DNA of 64,000 nucleotides, taken from NCBI GenBank assembly GCA_000727475.1, contig KL647324.1, forward strand, positions 124,001 through 188,000. The letters run 5' to 3'. The notes under the pieces were generated by a model. That model did no database searches, was not told the origin of the DNA, and saw only the letters and a program-made list of their open reading frames with translations. This stretch comes from Sarcocystis neurona. Its lineage: Eukaryota; Apicomplexa; Conoidasida; Eucoccidiorida; Sarcocystidae. The translations under genes and the position numbers were made by a program. Of the stretch, positions 1-11,039 are shown in pieces; positions within the stretch are counted from its first letter, which is position 1, and the number at the start of each line of letters is the position of its first letter.

Positions 1-1595
1 AAACAGCAGAGGCGGAAAAGAGAGGTGCAGAACCCAGCGGGCAGAACAAGGCACACTTGCAATATAGACCTTATACGTGTGTATTTATGGCGATGTATCT
101 TCACATGTGCACGAGTGTATCTGCGTGCACAGGTGAATGCTCACATCTGCACCTATTCGTATTCGCTTATACACAAGTGAATGCCAGGAACGAATCTACA
201 TCTCCCCTGGATGTAGGATCTTCAGAAGGCGGGGGAGATGGGTTTGCACGGGAGCAGTGTTCACTACCGCAGTCCACCAGGCATACAGAACTACTAAATA
301 TTGTTGTCAGCGTGTGGAATAAATGACGAACTAGTGCACGAGCCAGCGCCGTTGCATTTATATGCTGCAGTGCTGGACGACTGCGTGTAGTTACTTCACG
401 TCTAGTTTCACACAGAGTCTCCAATCTTTCCACGGATTTCGGATGCCGCAAAATTTTGAGTTTTTATCTTGCTCGCTCACAAGGACAGCCTGTACATTCA
501 TGTAACAGAAGTCCTGGCAGATGAGCTGATTGCCATTCTCCCATGCAACACCATTAACTCATTTGTACTCCAGCCTTCAGGCTTTTTTGAGGGGCTTTGC
601 ACATTTGTATGTCAAATATAATGTGGGCCAAGTAAACTTTGACACAGGATCGATTGTCTTTTACGAAAGCGGCTCACGCAGTCCTGCATGGAGTCTGTAG
701 ACCAGCGCTGCAAAACAACTGCCGACAACGTTATAGTATATATGGTTACACAGAAAAATCTACTGGAGCGGCTTTCTTCCCATGGGGTACCACCTTATAG
801 TGAGATGATAAAAAAGAACAGGTGTTCAGCTCTTTTATGTTAAATAGCGAGACATTCCTTCCTGAACCGCAGGAGGTTTTCAGAACTTGGACGCATCATA
901 GCTTCACGCCTGAGGTGTTGACCGCCTCCTAAAGAACGGCCTAGTCGGCCAGTAACACCCATATGCAAGTACCTGGATTTTTACAGCAGGTTATATACAT
1001 GCAGGCACACATGTGCAAAAATATCTGCATCTATCCATATATGCATAATGAGCTACGAGGATGTATACGTGTTTGTAAAGCCATTGCAGTCAAGTTTGGG
1101 TGCGCCGGCATTACAGGCATACATGTTCGAACAATCGAGCTACGTGCACATACACACGCGATGCAGCTTGCAATGGTTGTTAGTATGCGTCAGCATTTAG
1201 AAGCCATTTTCACTGCTACTAAAGTGGTTCACACACACACACACACATATACAGGGTCGCTGCCTTCAGAAAGCCACAAGCTGCTTTGTTTTGCTCCGTT
1301 TTTCTTCGAGGAAATCACAGCAGCAGCTCAGACAGTTGTCACAGTCCTGGGTACACATATACGTATTTATATATGTACATATACTAGGACGTGCAACCTG
1401 CGCCGGCCATGTTACGAGCACGCATTTATATGTGCGGTCCGTCGTGAAGACTTGTAACGCTTTCGCTGACAGCGTCTCGTGTGGACCGTGGGTGTGGTGC
1501 GGTAAAGATGCTGACTGGGATATTGAGTCAACATTAAGTTGCTGACTACCAATGACAGCACCAACTCTCACACAGCTGGAATCAGTCGCCAGGTA
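1..1595. other. No supported gene
   Basis: I see no convincing coding region here. Open frames are short and rich in Cys, His and Tyr, as expected from TA/CA/GT-biased DNA. A short (CA)n run lies near 1231-1250. Confidence 0.5.
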
Positions 1596-1768
1596 TCATT
1601 CCATATGAATCGGCACAATGGTGGCGGCTACAGCACTGCACAGCAAACACAGAAGAGTACTCAAGCGGATGAACTTGAGAATTTCCCGCTTGGCGCCAAC
1701 CTTGAAGAGGTTCCAAGGATGCGGCAAAAAGTACAAGATGATACTAATCAAACCGCCGTAAATCCGTT
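1596..1768 (-). CDS. Candidate terminal exon of a small membrane protein
   Basis: Minus-strand frame ending in a stop at 1596. A possible acceptor (CACCTGTAG) lies just upstream of 1768. The translation has two hydrophobic stretches, GGLISIILYFLP and STLLCLLCSAVAATIVPI, separated by a basic segment (KVGAKREILKFIR). This looks like a short two-pass membrane protein. I do not recognise the family and could not place upstream exons. The opposite strand is also open here (a charged, non-hydrophobic frame), so the strand choice is uncertain. Confidence 0.3.
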
Positions 1769-2938
1769 CTACAGGTGTGCAGTGTAAATTAAGATGATCG
1801 TACTCACTGTGGAAGTACGAGTGATATATGTCTCGTAAGAATGTGGATGCAGTCCGCCGCTTCCGCTGTGTAATGGAATGAACGAGTAACAGTGCGAAGG
1901 CGCAGATGCTCAGCTTCCGCTTTTTATTACACAAAATCACTCCATTAGGGCACCCAACCCCGCTTAGGTATACGGAGTTGATCGTCACCAGACCGGCAAT
2001 TCCGTGCCGGACGATGGTCCGATCTCTAGATCCACGTTCTGCTGAATCGCGGACTGCCCTGACTACGTTACAGTCACTACACGTTTCCCTACACAAGCAT
2101 ACGTACGGACGTTACGCAGAAAGGTTGCAAACAGAAAGTCTGCAATTTTGCAGGGAGGTGGCATCAACAACGACAGTATCTCAGCACTGCTCGGTAGCTT
2201 GTGCCTACGTATGTATATAGATGTTCGGGATGTTCGCGTGTCTTGACTGAAATTTCAGTTAAAAACATGCCACGCGCAAGCAAGGGGAGAGAGGCACACA
2301 GGATGCTTACAAAAAAGATGTCACGTTATTGTTATATCCTGTCGCTTCAACCGGAACGCTTTTTTGACCGTTATAGACGTATCTTAAACCTAAGCACTTT
2401 TTAACGAAACCCCTCTTGTGATGCTTTCGAAAAAACTTCCTACCATCTTCAGTGGGAGCAAAATCTGCTGATCACTGCTACACTGCGTGACGGTTGAACA
2501 GGATTTAGACGGATGAGAGGGCGCATATTTTGTGTGTGCTTTAAAGCGCTTGTGTTTATACGTTCTTGCGACGGCGTCTCAGTGCTGCAGCGGCACCCGC
2601 TTCGTGAGGCGGATGCCGACGGAGTGGATGGGCAATCGACAACAAACAGTGGCGTCTAACATCCCCTTTTCTTCAGTAACTTCTACGCATGATTGTAATC
2701 GCGATTTGAAGGCCAAAATCACAGAACAAGTCCATGCATGCGGTGAGGGCTCGTCCACATTCCAGTAAGGATATATGCCGTGGATTCCTCTCATTTGGTG
2801 AAGTTGTGTCTTCGTGCCTCGCGAATTCGTGTGAACTCCGACGCAACTAGCCATATGCACGCTTATGTAATTTACTTTTGTCAACTTGGACCGAGGCGTG
2901 CGGACAAATATAGATAGACTTACAGCTGAGTCTACCAG
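1769..2938. other. No supported gene
   Basis: Nothing recognised. Upstream exons of the 1596-1768 candidate would be expected here on the minus strand, but none could be picked with confidence. Confidence 0.4.
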
Positions 2939-3625
2939 ATGCAGGCTGTTGGTGGCGTAACTCGCATACAGCCGAGCTTCCTTGTCCCCGTAGTCGTCGG
3001 CAGCTTGGGTGTTGCTTTTGCAAATTTTGCCACAGGAAGGACTTCGTTTCATTCGCAAATTGTGACACGTGCACCAGTCACAATTCGCCATGCTTCCAAC
3101 ACTCCGGTTGCAGATATCCACGAAGGTGCAGCTGAACGTCAATTAGCAGGCACTGCGTCCAGGCACGTTGTGGACCGTGTTTTGAGACGACTTCCACGTT
3201 TCAGACAACCAAGATGTGGAAACGACAAAGACGAAGGTGACGACAGAGGTGATATTGGCGAGAGTGGTACAGGGACGGCGAAGAGTAGGGACGAGCTTCC
3301 GTTTCACCAGATTGTACACAGAACAGCACTCGGGGCTTTGGGATTACAACTAAGAAATGTTTTGAGAAGTGCTGCAGCGTCAGGGGAGCCCAGAGAAAGA
3401 AAAGATCTGGGAGGAAAGGACGACGAAGGGCAGGCTGGTGTGAATGCTTCGCAGCAGCCGGCTTCTCTGGGACGCCTTTCTGGTAACGAGCTCGAGAGGA
3501 CATTGGAAAAGTATCGTGAGCCCAGACAGTATTACTACAACTTTGAAGGCCGTACGCCAGAAGTGCGCACATTTTTAGAATCGATGAGGGAGGTTGAAAA
3601 ACAAAACAAACAGCCAAGTGACTGA
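2939..3625 (+). CDS. Hypothetical protein with hydrophobic N-terminus
   Basis: An uninterrupted 228-residue frame from ATG 2939 to TGA 3625. Residues 13-32 (SFLVPVVVGSLGVAFANFAT) form a hydrophobic segment that could be a signal peptide, signal anchor or mitochondrial targeting region. The middle (about residues 80-110) is hydrophilic and Asp/Gly-rich. The last 45 residues are charged and probably helical, with an ELERTLEKYREPRQYYYNFEG motif region and a C-terminal SMREVEKQNKQPSD tail. Composition is unlike the Cys/His/Tyr-rich chance frames around it, which is the main reason to call it a gene. No family is recognised. It may be a secreted or organellar lineage-specific protein, but that is inference. 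Extra 5' exons cannot be excluded. Confidence 0.55.
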   Translation: MQAVGGVTRIQPSFLVPVVVGSLGVAFANFATGRTSFHSQIVTRAPVTIRHASNTPVADIHEGAAERQLAGTASRHVVDRVLRRLPRFRQPRCGNDKDEGDDRGDIGESGTGTAKSRDELPFHQIVHRTALGALGLQLRNVLRSAAASGEPRERKDLGGKDDEGQAGVNASQQPASLGRLSGNELERTLEKYREPRQYYYNFEGRTPEVRTFLESMREVEKQNKQPSD

Positions 3626-5796
3626 AGCTTTCAGGATGTTACGCGTCCGGAATAAAGCGAGAGAACAGCGGCTGACGCAAACGTAAAGAGTACGTTTCTG
3701 TACAGTAAAGCTATGATGACTACTTTTTTGTGAATACAGTAGCATTATGTCTGTGCTGTTGATGGCATAGTGTTTCACTGTAAGACATTTCGGTTTGAAG
3801 AGGAAAGCATTTGAATAAAACAGGCGTAGACTCGTGGTTTTCCACTCGCTGAGAGGAGAGCTCTCGATGAGTATTATCTTGCGACGAAAGACATATGTGA
3901 AGTCAAGCGTTGAATTTTTTACCAAAGATGCGCTGCCGCGACAAACAGGCATTATTTGAATCAGTACGAAATTGTTCCTTATGCAGCAATTCCTTCGGCT
4001 ATGGGTGACGCGTAAATTTATACGAGTGATGCGGAAGTAGACTCAACACACGAACAAGACATTAAGACACGCGCGGAACTAATTATCAGTAAAGATGTGG
4101 AAGGGCCAACACAACGAGGTGAAGAACTCGGAAATCCCTTGTACATACGGTGCAGCTACGCAAGTTTGAGACACAAAATATCTTCCGTGAGGGGACACCT
4201 TTGATAAACATATCGCTAAACGCCCGCTCTCAGTCTGCATCTCTCAACATAGAAGCTTCCAGCTTACAACGTTTGTTGCAGGGAGTAGAGTAATAGTTGC
4301 AGAAACTGTCTTTGCTGCCTCGCGCCCGCCGAGGTGGCACCTGCTGAAGCGTCTGCTGCGCGACTGCGGTCCAAAGTACTTTTTCTAACCTTGCGCTGCT
4401 ACTGCTTGTACACTGCGGTTAAGTATATGTATTTTTTGTGTAGAACGCGCTGTTCACCTTCCAGGTGCATCCTTAGTATTCTCCCGCCATCACCTTTACA
4501 GCGCGATCACTACCTTCGGTATGAGCGCCATCGGGGCTCCATCGTGATCATCAATCTCGTTACACTGTCCATACGTGGACTGGTGGGGACTATGCCATTT
4601 TAACTGTTTTTATGCGGTTCCTTTGTTTCATCGCTGCGTATACAGTTCACGACAAAGCGCGTTTCATTATTCTGTACCCCGCAAAGTACCTACTCACAAA
4701 ATTTGCAGTTTTTACGGCCTACGCCGTTGTGCGGTACCGTACTGCAGCGTGCAAGTGGTTTTTGATATTTGTGTTACATGCTGGGATATGCGTGAGTAGA
4801 TGAGCAAGGGTGAGAAGACCGTGAGTGAATGCATATAAAAAGCGGATCCATCCGTTCCAAGAGGAGTCCTCTGAATGTGAATGCTTTTAATTACGAGGAC
4901 GAACTGGAGACGTGGGTCAGCACCAGCGGTGCAGCGGGATTCCCTTCCAATACAGGCTGCAGGTCTGTCTTTCTCTCCATTCAAAACGAAGAATTTTAGG
5001 TTAGCAAGCGGAAGTCGTTGTTGGTCACCGAACATTGTACTGTCTGGCGTCTGTGTGGTAGTGGGACCACGAGGACCGCTGACACGATCTCGAAAGAAAA
5101 TACGGCACGGAGACGCAGTGACGTCATGAGCATCGTATGTCACATCACACACGTCGTCAAAACCGGTAAGGACCACAACCTGGCTGGCTGGATACTGGAG
5201 GGAGAATACCATCGATACAATGTTTCAGTGCAATCACTGCCGCACGCCGTTTGTATGCACTTCCAGTCGTAGGATAGAAGGCTAAGTTTTGCTCACTGCA
5301 AAAAACGCACACATATGCTGTATATACCATAGCAACATAGATTTAGGCTTGGACGGGTTTACTTATCTTCCTCAAGAGGGGCTCCCTGTACACTAATTCG
5401 CATGTAAACATCGAAACGTAACGCAGCACTGCGGTCAAAAACATAAAATGGGAAAGTCGCCGGAGTCATGTCAATGGGCGCTGCATCTGGCTGTCAAGTG
5501 CCACTGGTGACGCGTTGAGCTGTGCTTTCAAGCAGCATGGTCGTTGCTGGGGGTACAGCTGGTTCTGCAGGAGACCTGAAATGTGACGGTGGAGTGAGAA
5601 ACCACCTATTTTCACTGCAGACCTAGGAGTCGTTATCAGCAGCCGCCGTACGCAGTCGTGATATATACCCACGTATTATGCAGATATGTTTACAAACACG
5701 TATACACGCATGCTTTCAACCGATGACTACCACGTTTACTGACAAAATAGAAGAGCAAGAATCAGCATGTAGGGTGAGTATTTCCGGTGACTTGCA
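3626..5796. other. No supported gene
   Basis: Presumed 3' flank of the 2939 ORF followed by unassigned DNA. The open frames, including a 166-codon minus frame at 4712-5212, lack recognisable motifs and I do not support them as genes. Confidence 0.45.
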
Positions 5797-6189
5797 CTAG
5801 TTGAAGCGTTTAGCTGGCAGGATGAAAACACTGTGTGAAAACGCGAGTGACTGCTCAGAACCTTTTGTAGCCAACACGTTTACCGTTGGTTGTATTGTAG
5901 AGTCTGACTTGTCAGCGAGTACAGGCCTGGAGAACTGCTTTTCCCATGTGTCGTGCAGGTTCCACCACGACCAGATTTTTACGGAAACAGCGCCGTAGAA
6001 GAGCACCATAACACATGTGACGTAAAAAACATGGGTTATGCCATCCCGTAACTGTGAAGTTAGCAGGGAACTGTGCGTTGTCCGCGCTTCCTTGCCCGCG
6101 TAAATTTGAACAGATTGCTGCCCGCCCGCGAGAGAGCATGCTGTCGTAGAGAAGGTGAAGGCCACAGCGAAGGTACTGACATCACACAT
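5797..6189 (-). CDS. Candidate small single-pass membrane protein
   Basis: A 130-residue minus-strand frame from ATG at 6189. The central part has one clear membrane segment (THVFYVTCVMVLFYGAVSV) followed by an aromatic, charged stretch (KIWSWWNLHDTWEKQF). This arrangement is common in small mitochondrial inner-membrane subunits. No family is recognised. A GT at the ACG|GTAAAC site inside the frame could be a donor, so the gene may be spliced and the C-terminus may differ. Confidence is low because the length is near the chance limit. Confidence 0.33.
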   Translation of the reverse strand: MCDVSTFAVAFTFSTTACSLAGGQQSVQIYAGKEARTTHSSLLTSQLRDGITHVFYVTCVMVLFYGAVSVKIWSWWNLHDTWEKQFSRPVLADKSDSTIQPTVNVLATKGSEQSLAFSHSVFILPAKRFN

Positions 6190-7121
6190 TTGAGAAGTAC
6201 AGTCTTAAGCCATCCATGTGCCTACACTCGCTTCGCAGCGTGCCCAAAATAGGTAGTTGGGATCTATGGTTTCCCAAGAGTATACACATTGAGCACATAT
6301 GCGGTCTTTTGCAAATTCCACGTGTTCTTCATGACACGGCCTCTTCATTCCGCTGCCAAGGGGGCGACCTCCGTACACCTACGCGCTTGAATTTGTCAGA
6401 AAACATCAAAAACCTAGTTAACTTTCGCGCGTTTGTTCCGCCTACGGTGGACGTTGGGAGGGAATAAATCACCAGCAGAACAGAAGCTCGTCTGTTTAAT
6501 GCAGTGCCGCTCGTGTGCCCACATCAGTAGCTAGCCCAGCAGTCACTGCGAGAATGTCGTTAACCTCCATACTGCTCATCTACTTCATACAGCGATCTTT
6601 CACACATAGAATGCGCGTACCCCTCAAGCAAATTGCTCTGCCTTTTCACACTAATATTGTTGCATCAAATACTTCCACGTGAATTGGTGAAGTTGGGATA
6701 GTTTACACAAAGCTAAACTCGTACAAACGTGTCCACCTTGAATGCGTTACAGTGCGCCTAGGTGGGCAAACCACCCGCAAGTGCGGCGCACATAACGTTC
6801 CGATCAGTTACGCACATGTTTATACATAACACGCGCTGTATGTAAAAGTACGCGTATAGTCATACGGTGTTAAATGAGTACCTAAGTGAACACGTATTAT
6901 TGAAACACGCCAGTACACACTGCAATGTGCGGAGGTGTTGAAGCAACCGTCAACTTCACTACGATCATGCGTTCGAGTTCAAGACACAGATACCGGTTAC
7001 GCTGTTTGTAATCGTTTTGACTGCTCGCGTGCGTCTCCACTGTGTGCACACAGACACGCGCATCCGCTTGTGAAGTGCTGTGCTTCACGTTTCGGCGCTT
7101 TGTTCGATCTTAAAGTTTTCT
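6190..7121. other. Intergenic, 3' flank of SNU23-like gene
   Basis: No supported gene. The right end should hold the 3' UTR of the minus-strand SNU23-like gene that stops at 7122. Confidence 0.4.
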
Positions 7122-7639
7122 TCAGCTGCCGACAAATCCGGAAGGCAGTCCCATGGATTTGAGCATTTTTTGTTCTTCGGTTTCTTCCTGTTCTTCCTCT
7201 TTAACTCTCCCCTCCTCTCTTGGGCCCTGAGGGTTTTCATCGTCTTCTCCCGTCGCCGAACCTGCCTTTTTCCTCCTTTTCTTCAACTTCCTCCTCAACT
7301 TTTTCTCTTCCTCCTGCTTCTGGAGTTCCTCCAGTCGCCGCTTGATTCTGTCAATATCGTCGTAGTTTTCCTCCAGCACCGGTCGCCTCACTTTCCCTGC
7401 TGCCGCCGATGCACCTGTCGCCGCTGCCGCTGACACCCCTTCGGTCTTTGCGTGCAAAGACAAAGATGCACCGCCAGTTCCTCCTTCTCCTGCAGCTCCT
7501 CCTCCAGCTGTCACACTTCCTCCCCCTGTATTATCCACTGGGTCCTCTCCTTCTAATTCCAACTGCGCCTGTCTCTCGAGTTCTCGCAGCTTGCCAATCA
7601 CTCGCTCAGGAGGTGCGCGTTCCACACGCATGGTCATGC
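7122..7639 (-). CDS. SNU23-like terminal exon
   Basis: The acceptor ATTGCTTCAG precedes GCATGACCATGCGTG. The exon starts with the conserved GMTMRVER and ends with [11 protein letters not shown] and a stop at 7122. It holds the low-complexity Gly/Ala insert and the C-terminal coiled coil. Confidence 0.85.
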
Positions 7640-9614
7640 CTGAAGCAATGTTGCCAACAGCAACCCAGTGCACAGGCTCTACCAATCCCACACACACACG
7701 GTCTATATGTCTTTATGTCTGCGCACGCATGTATAGTAGGAGGCTGCACCCACAGCAGTTCTTCTACAGCTCGCCGCTCACGTTGGTAACGATAGCGCAC
7801 CAGTGCACCCTAGCGGAAAAAAATGACTGCAGACAACGCCAAAAAACTGACACGCACAGATACACCTATGCACTACATAGGTGGAAAGATTTGTCTGCAC
7901 CAACAAAGTGCCTGCAGGTCGGAGTAGGAAACCAGCAGCTCTTCAGTGAACAAAAGCACCCAAAAAATAATACTCACCCCCACGTGGAGACAACGAATGC
8001 CGAATCCATGCAATGTAAAGCAACACACGTAGATACCTAAACATGCTCCTGCAGGCGAACTGATAGGCACACGTCGACGGCTGTGATCCGTCGAAAAGTG
8101 GGAAAATCCCCTCGTTCCTTACCGAGCATTCTGTTGTGGTTCCGGCCATTGACGTGGTCGAGGTACGCAGCGGAATCTTTAATGAGACACTCGCAGACAT
8201 CGCACCAAAACCTGCGCAGAAACCGAGGGCAATGTCACACCAGCACACAGCGCTTGACGACGGGCGCATCCTGCGCCCTCGCGCGGACCGCGTCACCAGA
8301 AAACGCACCCACACAGATACGAGAAGAAATCAAAGAACTACGGAAATTGAGAGGAAAAAGACGAGGGACTTTAGCACGTTGACACGGAGACGCATGCACA
8401 CAGACACACAGGGATTAGAGCAAACGAGAAATCTGCCGCGTACTAACGCCTCTTCAGGGACAGTGTTTAAGACAAAGTCCAACTGCAGTGCAGCGTCTCA
8501 CACAGAAGTAACACTCACACAGGCGTACAAGCGTATGCACCAAAAGGTGACAGCCGCACGCATGCGAATGTATACACCTATACCTACGCGCACGCGCACC
8601 CGTTCTTACACGTGCGGGTGCAAGCTGCCGCTGCTCGTTCGCAGCTCAGTAACCGTAATAGCAAGTCTACATAACGAAGCGTCCATATAAATTTATGGAG
8701 ACAACTTCGACGTAAACCCGACATAGGTATATATCATCATGTGCGCGCACACGTCATTGCAAGTATGTCGTCCCTGTGGCTGAACTATCAGTTGGATTAG
8801 CCCCTGGTGGTCACCAATGCCTTCGCGTGGTTGTTATCTGTAACAAGAGACCCTCTGTGATAACTGTGAAATATCAAGACACAGAAGAAAGAGAGTTCTC
8901 CAGCAAGACAATGCACCGACGCACATCCCGAGAACATTCGCTTAATTTCCGCGGCAACGGATGCCATACGCGCTTGCACGCGGAAGTGGACAACCGTTAC
9001 GTATATAAGCATATATATATACACATATATATATGCAGATAAATCTACACACCTGTATAAGCATATGAGTCACCTATCGATAGAACCACATTCAGAGGGA
9101 GAGACATGCATATATGTATATATATATATATATGAACACGTATCTGTGCGCCTTACTGAGCTCTGAGGTAGCACTTGCAGCGTATAAACACTTGTCTTCC
9201 CGCTTTGTTGCACGAATGCATGTGACAGATTGTACCTTCCTGTTCTGTGGTCCAGCTGTATTCTTAGCTGACGCCGCCACTCTCCTACGCATATACTTCA
9301 ATAACCGTACAAACCGAGCTTTATGTGAGCACCTACTTGCCGGCGCGTACACACACACACATGCACACGCACAGTGGCCTGGTCTGTCCAACTGCTCACC
9401 CTCCCTGCTGCATGCGCGGTGTCTGCAGGGTGACGATTTTGCTGCGGCCAAGCTCTTTTGTCAGATCTATCGAAAAGTCTCTCCGCTGCAGGGGTCTTCG
9501 ATGTTCCACAGGGGGTGCTACTTTCTTCTGTCGAGGTGCAGGAAGGAAACTCAGGTAGTCGTCTTCTTCGTCTTTGCTCTGCGCGCGAGCCTCGTAGTAG
9601 CTCTTATCCCACAC
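7122..9614 (-). CDS. SNU23/ZMAT2-like U4/U6.U5 tri-snRNP zinc-finger protein
   Basis: Three exons in reading order: 9614-9400, 8211-8123, 7639-7122. They join in phase (ends at phase 2, then 1) with GT donors (GTGAGC, GTAAGG) and AG acceptors (ACACAG, GCGCAG, TTCAG). The N-terminal part has [11 protein letters not shown] and the [18 protein letters not shown] segment, matching the WDK...HRDYKVDLESKLGKT region of ZMAT2. The middle exon encodes a U1-type zinc finger, C-x2-C-x12-H-x5-H (FWCDVC...HVNGRNH). The last exon opens with MTMRVER, as in ZMAT2 and Snu23, then has a Gly/Ala-rich insert of about 75 residues, a Lys/Glu coiled coil ([19 protein letters not shown]) and a basic tail. The visible part is 273 residues. 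The exon with the initiator Met, upstream of 9614 and ending at phase 0, was not found. Known role of the family: a B-complex splicing factor in the tri-snRNP, nuclear. Confidence 0.85.
7640..9399 (-). other. SNU23-like introns
   Basis: Two introns, 8212-9399 (1188 nt, with a TA run at about 9110-9133 and CA repeats) and 7640-8122 (483 nt), flank the zinc-finger exon at 8123-8211. I see no other gene in them. Confidence 0.6.
8123..8211 (-). CDS. SNU23-like zinc-finger exon
   Basis: An 89-nt exon between CTGCGCAG and GTAAGG. It encodes [13 protein letters not shown]...[14 protein letters not shown], a complete U1-type C2H2 finger. It is found only by shifting frame relative to the long open frame that overlaps it, and it joins both neighbours in phase. 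Confidence 0.85.
9400..9614 (-). CDS. SNU23-like exon (first one located)
   Basis: The acceptor is ACACAG before GTGTGGGATAAG (V-W-D-K). The donor is GG|GTGAGC, leaving two bases of a Gly codon. It encodes the conserved N-terminal helix region ahead of the zinc finger. Confidence 0.8.
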
Positions 9615-10600
9615 CTGTGTATACACACCCCACGCTCGCAGACCAGCGCTGCCTGTCTCAACTAAATCCCAGCGGCCAGTATAGACGCAGTAGCAGCAGC
9701 AACAGCTGCAGCGCCAGCACCAGTAGCAGCAGCGGCATACGGGCGGCGGCAACAGCAGCTGCTGCATCAAGAGAAGCAGTCTCGAACGGGAGCTACCGGC
9801 ACCGGCAAGAGCCCGAAAGCGACAACCACAGGAGCGATAGCATTTGCCGTCAGACTAGCAGCGAAGCCTGCTAAAGAAACAGCAATAGCAGCGGAGATAC
9901 ACAGAGTAGAGTACCGCCACTTCCGCAGCAAGACTAGAAGCGCAGTTCACGCGTACTGACTTCTGTTCACGTTGTGTGATGAAAAGCAGCGGCCAGGCCT
10001 GCGGCGTCCGCGAGCCTGCGCTCACATGTATGCGAATATCTTCATACACAAATCTAGCGACATGGACAGATACGTATCTATATACGTAGAAACGTCGGGA
10101 ACTAGAACGGACAGCCTGCAGGTGCGAGACATATTTGACACACTACAACGACCCCTGCATGCGTCAATGACGTGCGCGCTGCTCTTCTCGCTAGTTTATT
10201 CCACGCGATGAACTGGAGAGAGGTGCTGCATGCCCGCATTCGCAGGAGGCGGTGTAGGTCTACGGACTGACACTCGGCTGCCCTTCGTGCGGGCACAGCT
10301 CTACACACGTATTCAGGCGTCAAACCTCTCTGTACCCATACTTGTGTAGCCACACACGCAAATCTATGCATGCAGTTACTTTTGCTTGAATGACGGAGAA
10401 GCAAACATGCCGCCGATACCGCCTCTCCACGTATACACACAGACGCGCGCTTGCACGGAGTGAGCAGTCCTGTGTCTCTCTCTCTTTGCGGTGATGCGCA
10501 CGCGCTATGTACGTGCGTACGTGTGGCAGGACTTTCTGCGTCGCATATCTTCGGCAGGCACTCACCTACTTCGCACAACCAGCGGCTAGCTTTTATGTGT
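9615..10600. other. Unassigned; should contain 5' end of the SNU23-like gene
   Basis: The first coding exon of the SNU23-like gene should lie here or further right on the minus strand. A frame from ATG 10049 with a possible GTACGC donor at phase 0 is one option but shows no conserved residues, so I do not call it. Confidence 0.35.
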
Positions 10601-10990
10601 GTGTACATACATTTACATATGCATCGATATATACGTACTTTTTCATTGGCTCTCCTTCATAAATACATATATATATATCTACATATGCGTCCACACACAC
10701 ATACACACACACACACACACGCTTACGTGTTTTATATATATATATATACACACACACACAGTAGTATGTACATGTGTGTGCACGCACACGCACATATACA
10801 TATATATATATACATATGAGTACACACACACGTGTATCATCCCACTTTTATGGGTGTTCATATATATATATATATATATGTATACTTTTCCTCTGGCTCT
10901 CCCCCACGCATATATATATATATATATGCGTGTGCGTGCACACAGACGTGCAGACTACCACACAGAGATATACATACATTCTGCATAAAC
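10601..10990. repeat. TA/CA microsatellite cluster
   Basis: Alternating (TA)n, (CA)n and CATATA runs, broken twice by a similar segment (TTTTCATTGGCTCTCC near 10638 and TTTTCCTCTGGCTCTCC near 10887). The long Tyr/Ile/His frames here are translations of this repeat. Confidence 0.85.
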
Positions 10991-11039
10991 GACAGACACA
11001 GTCAGATGTGTAGACGAACACAGAAGAAACCATTTGCAG

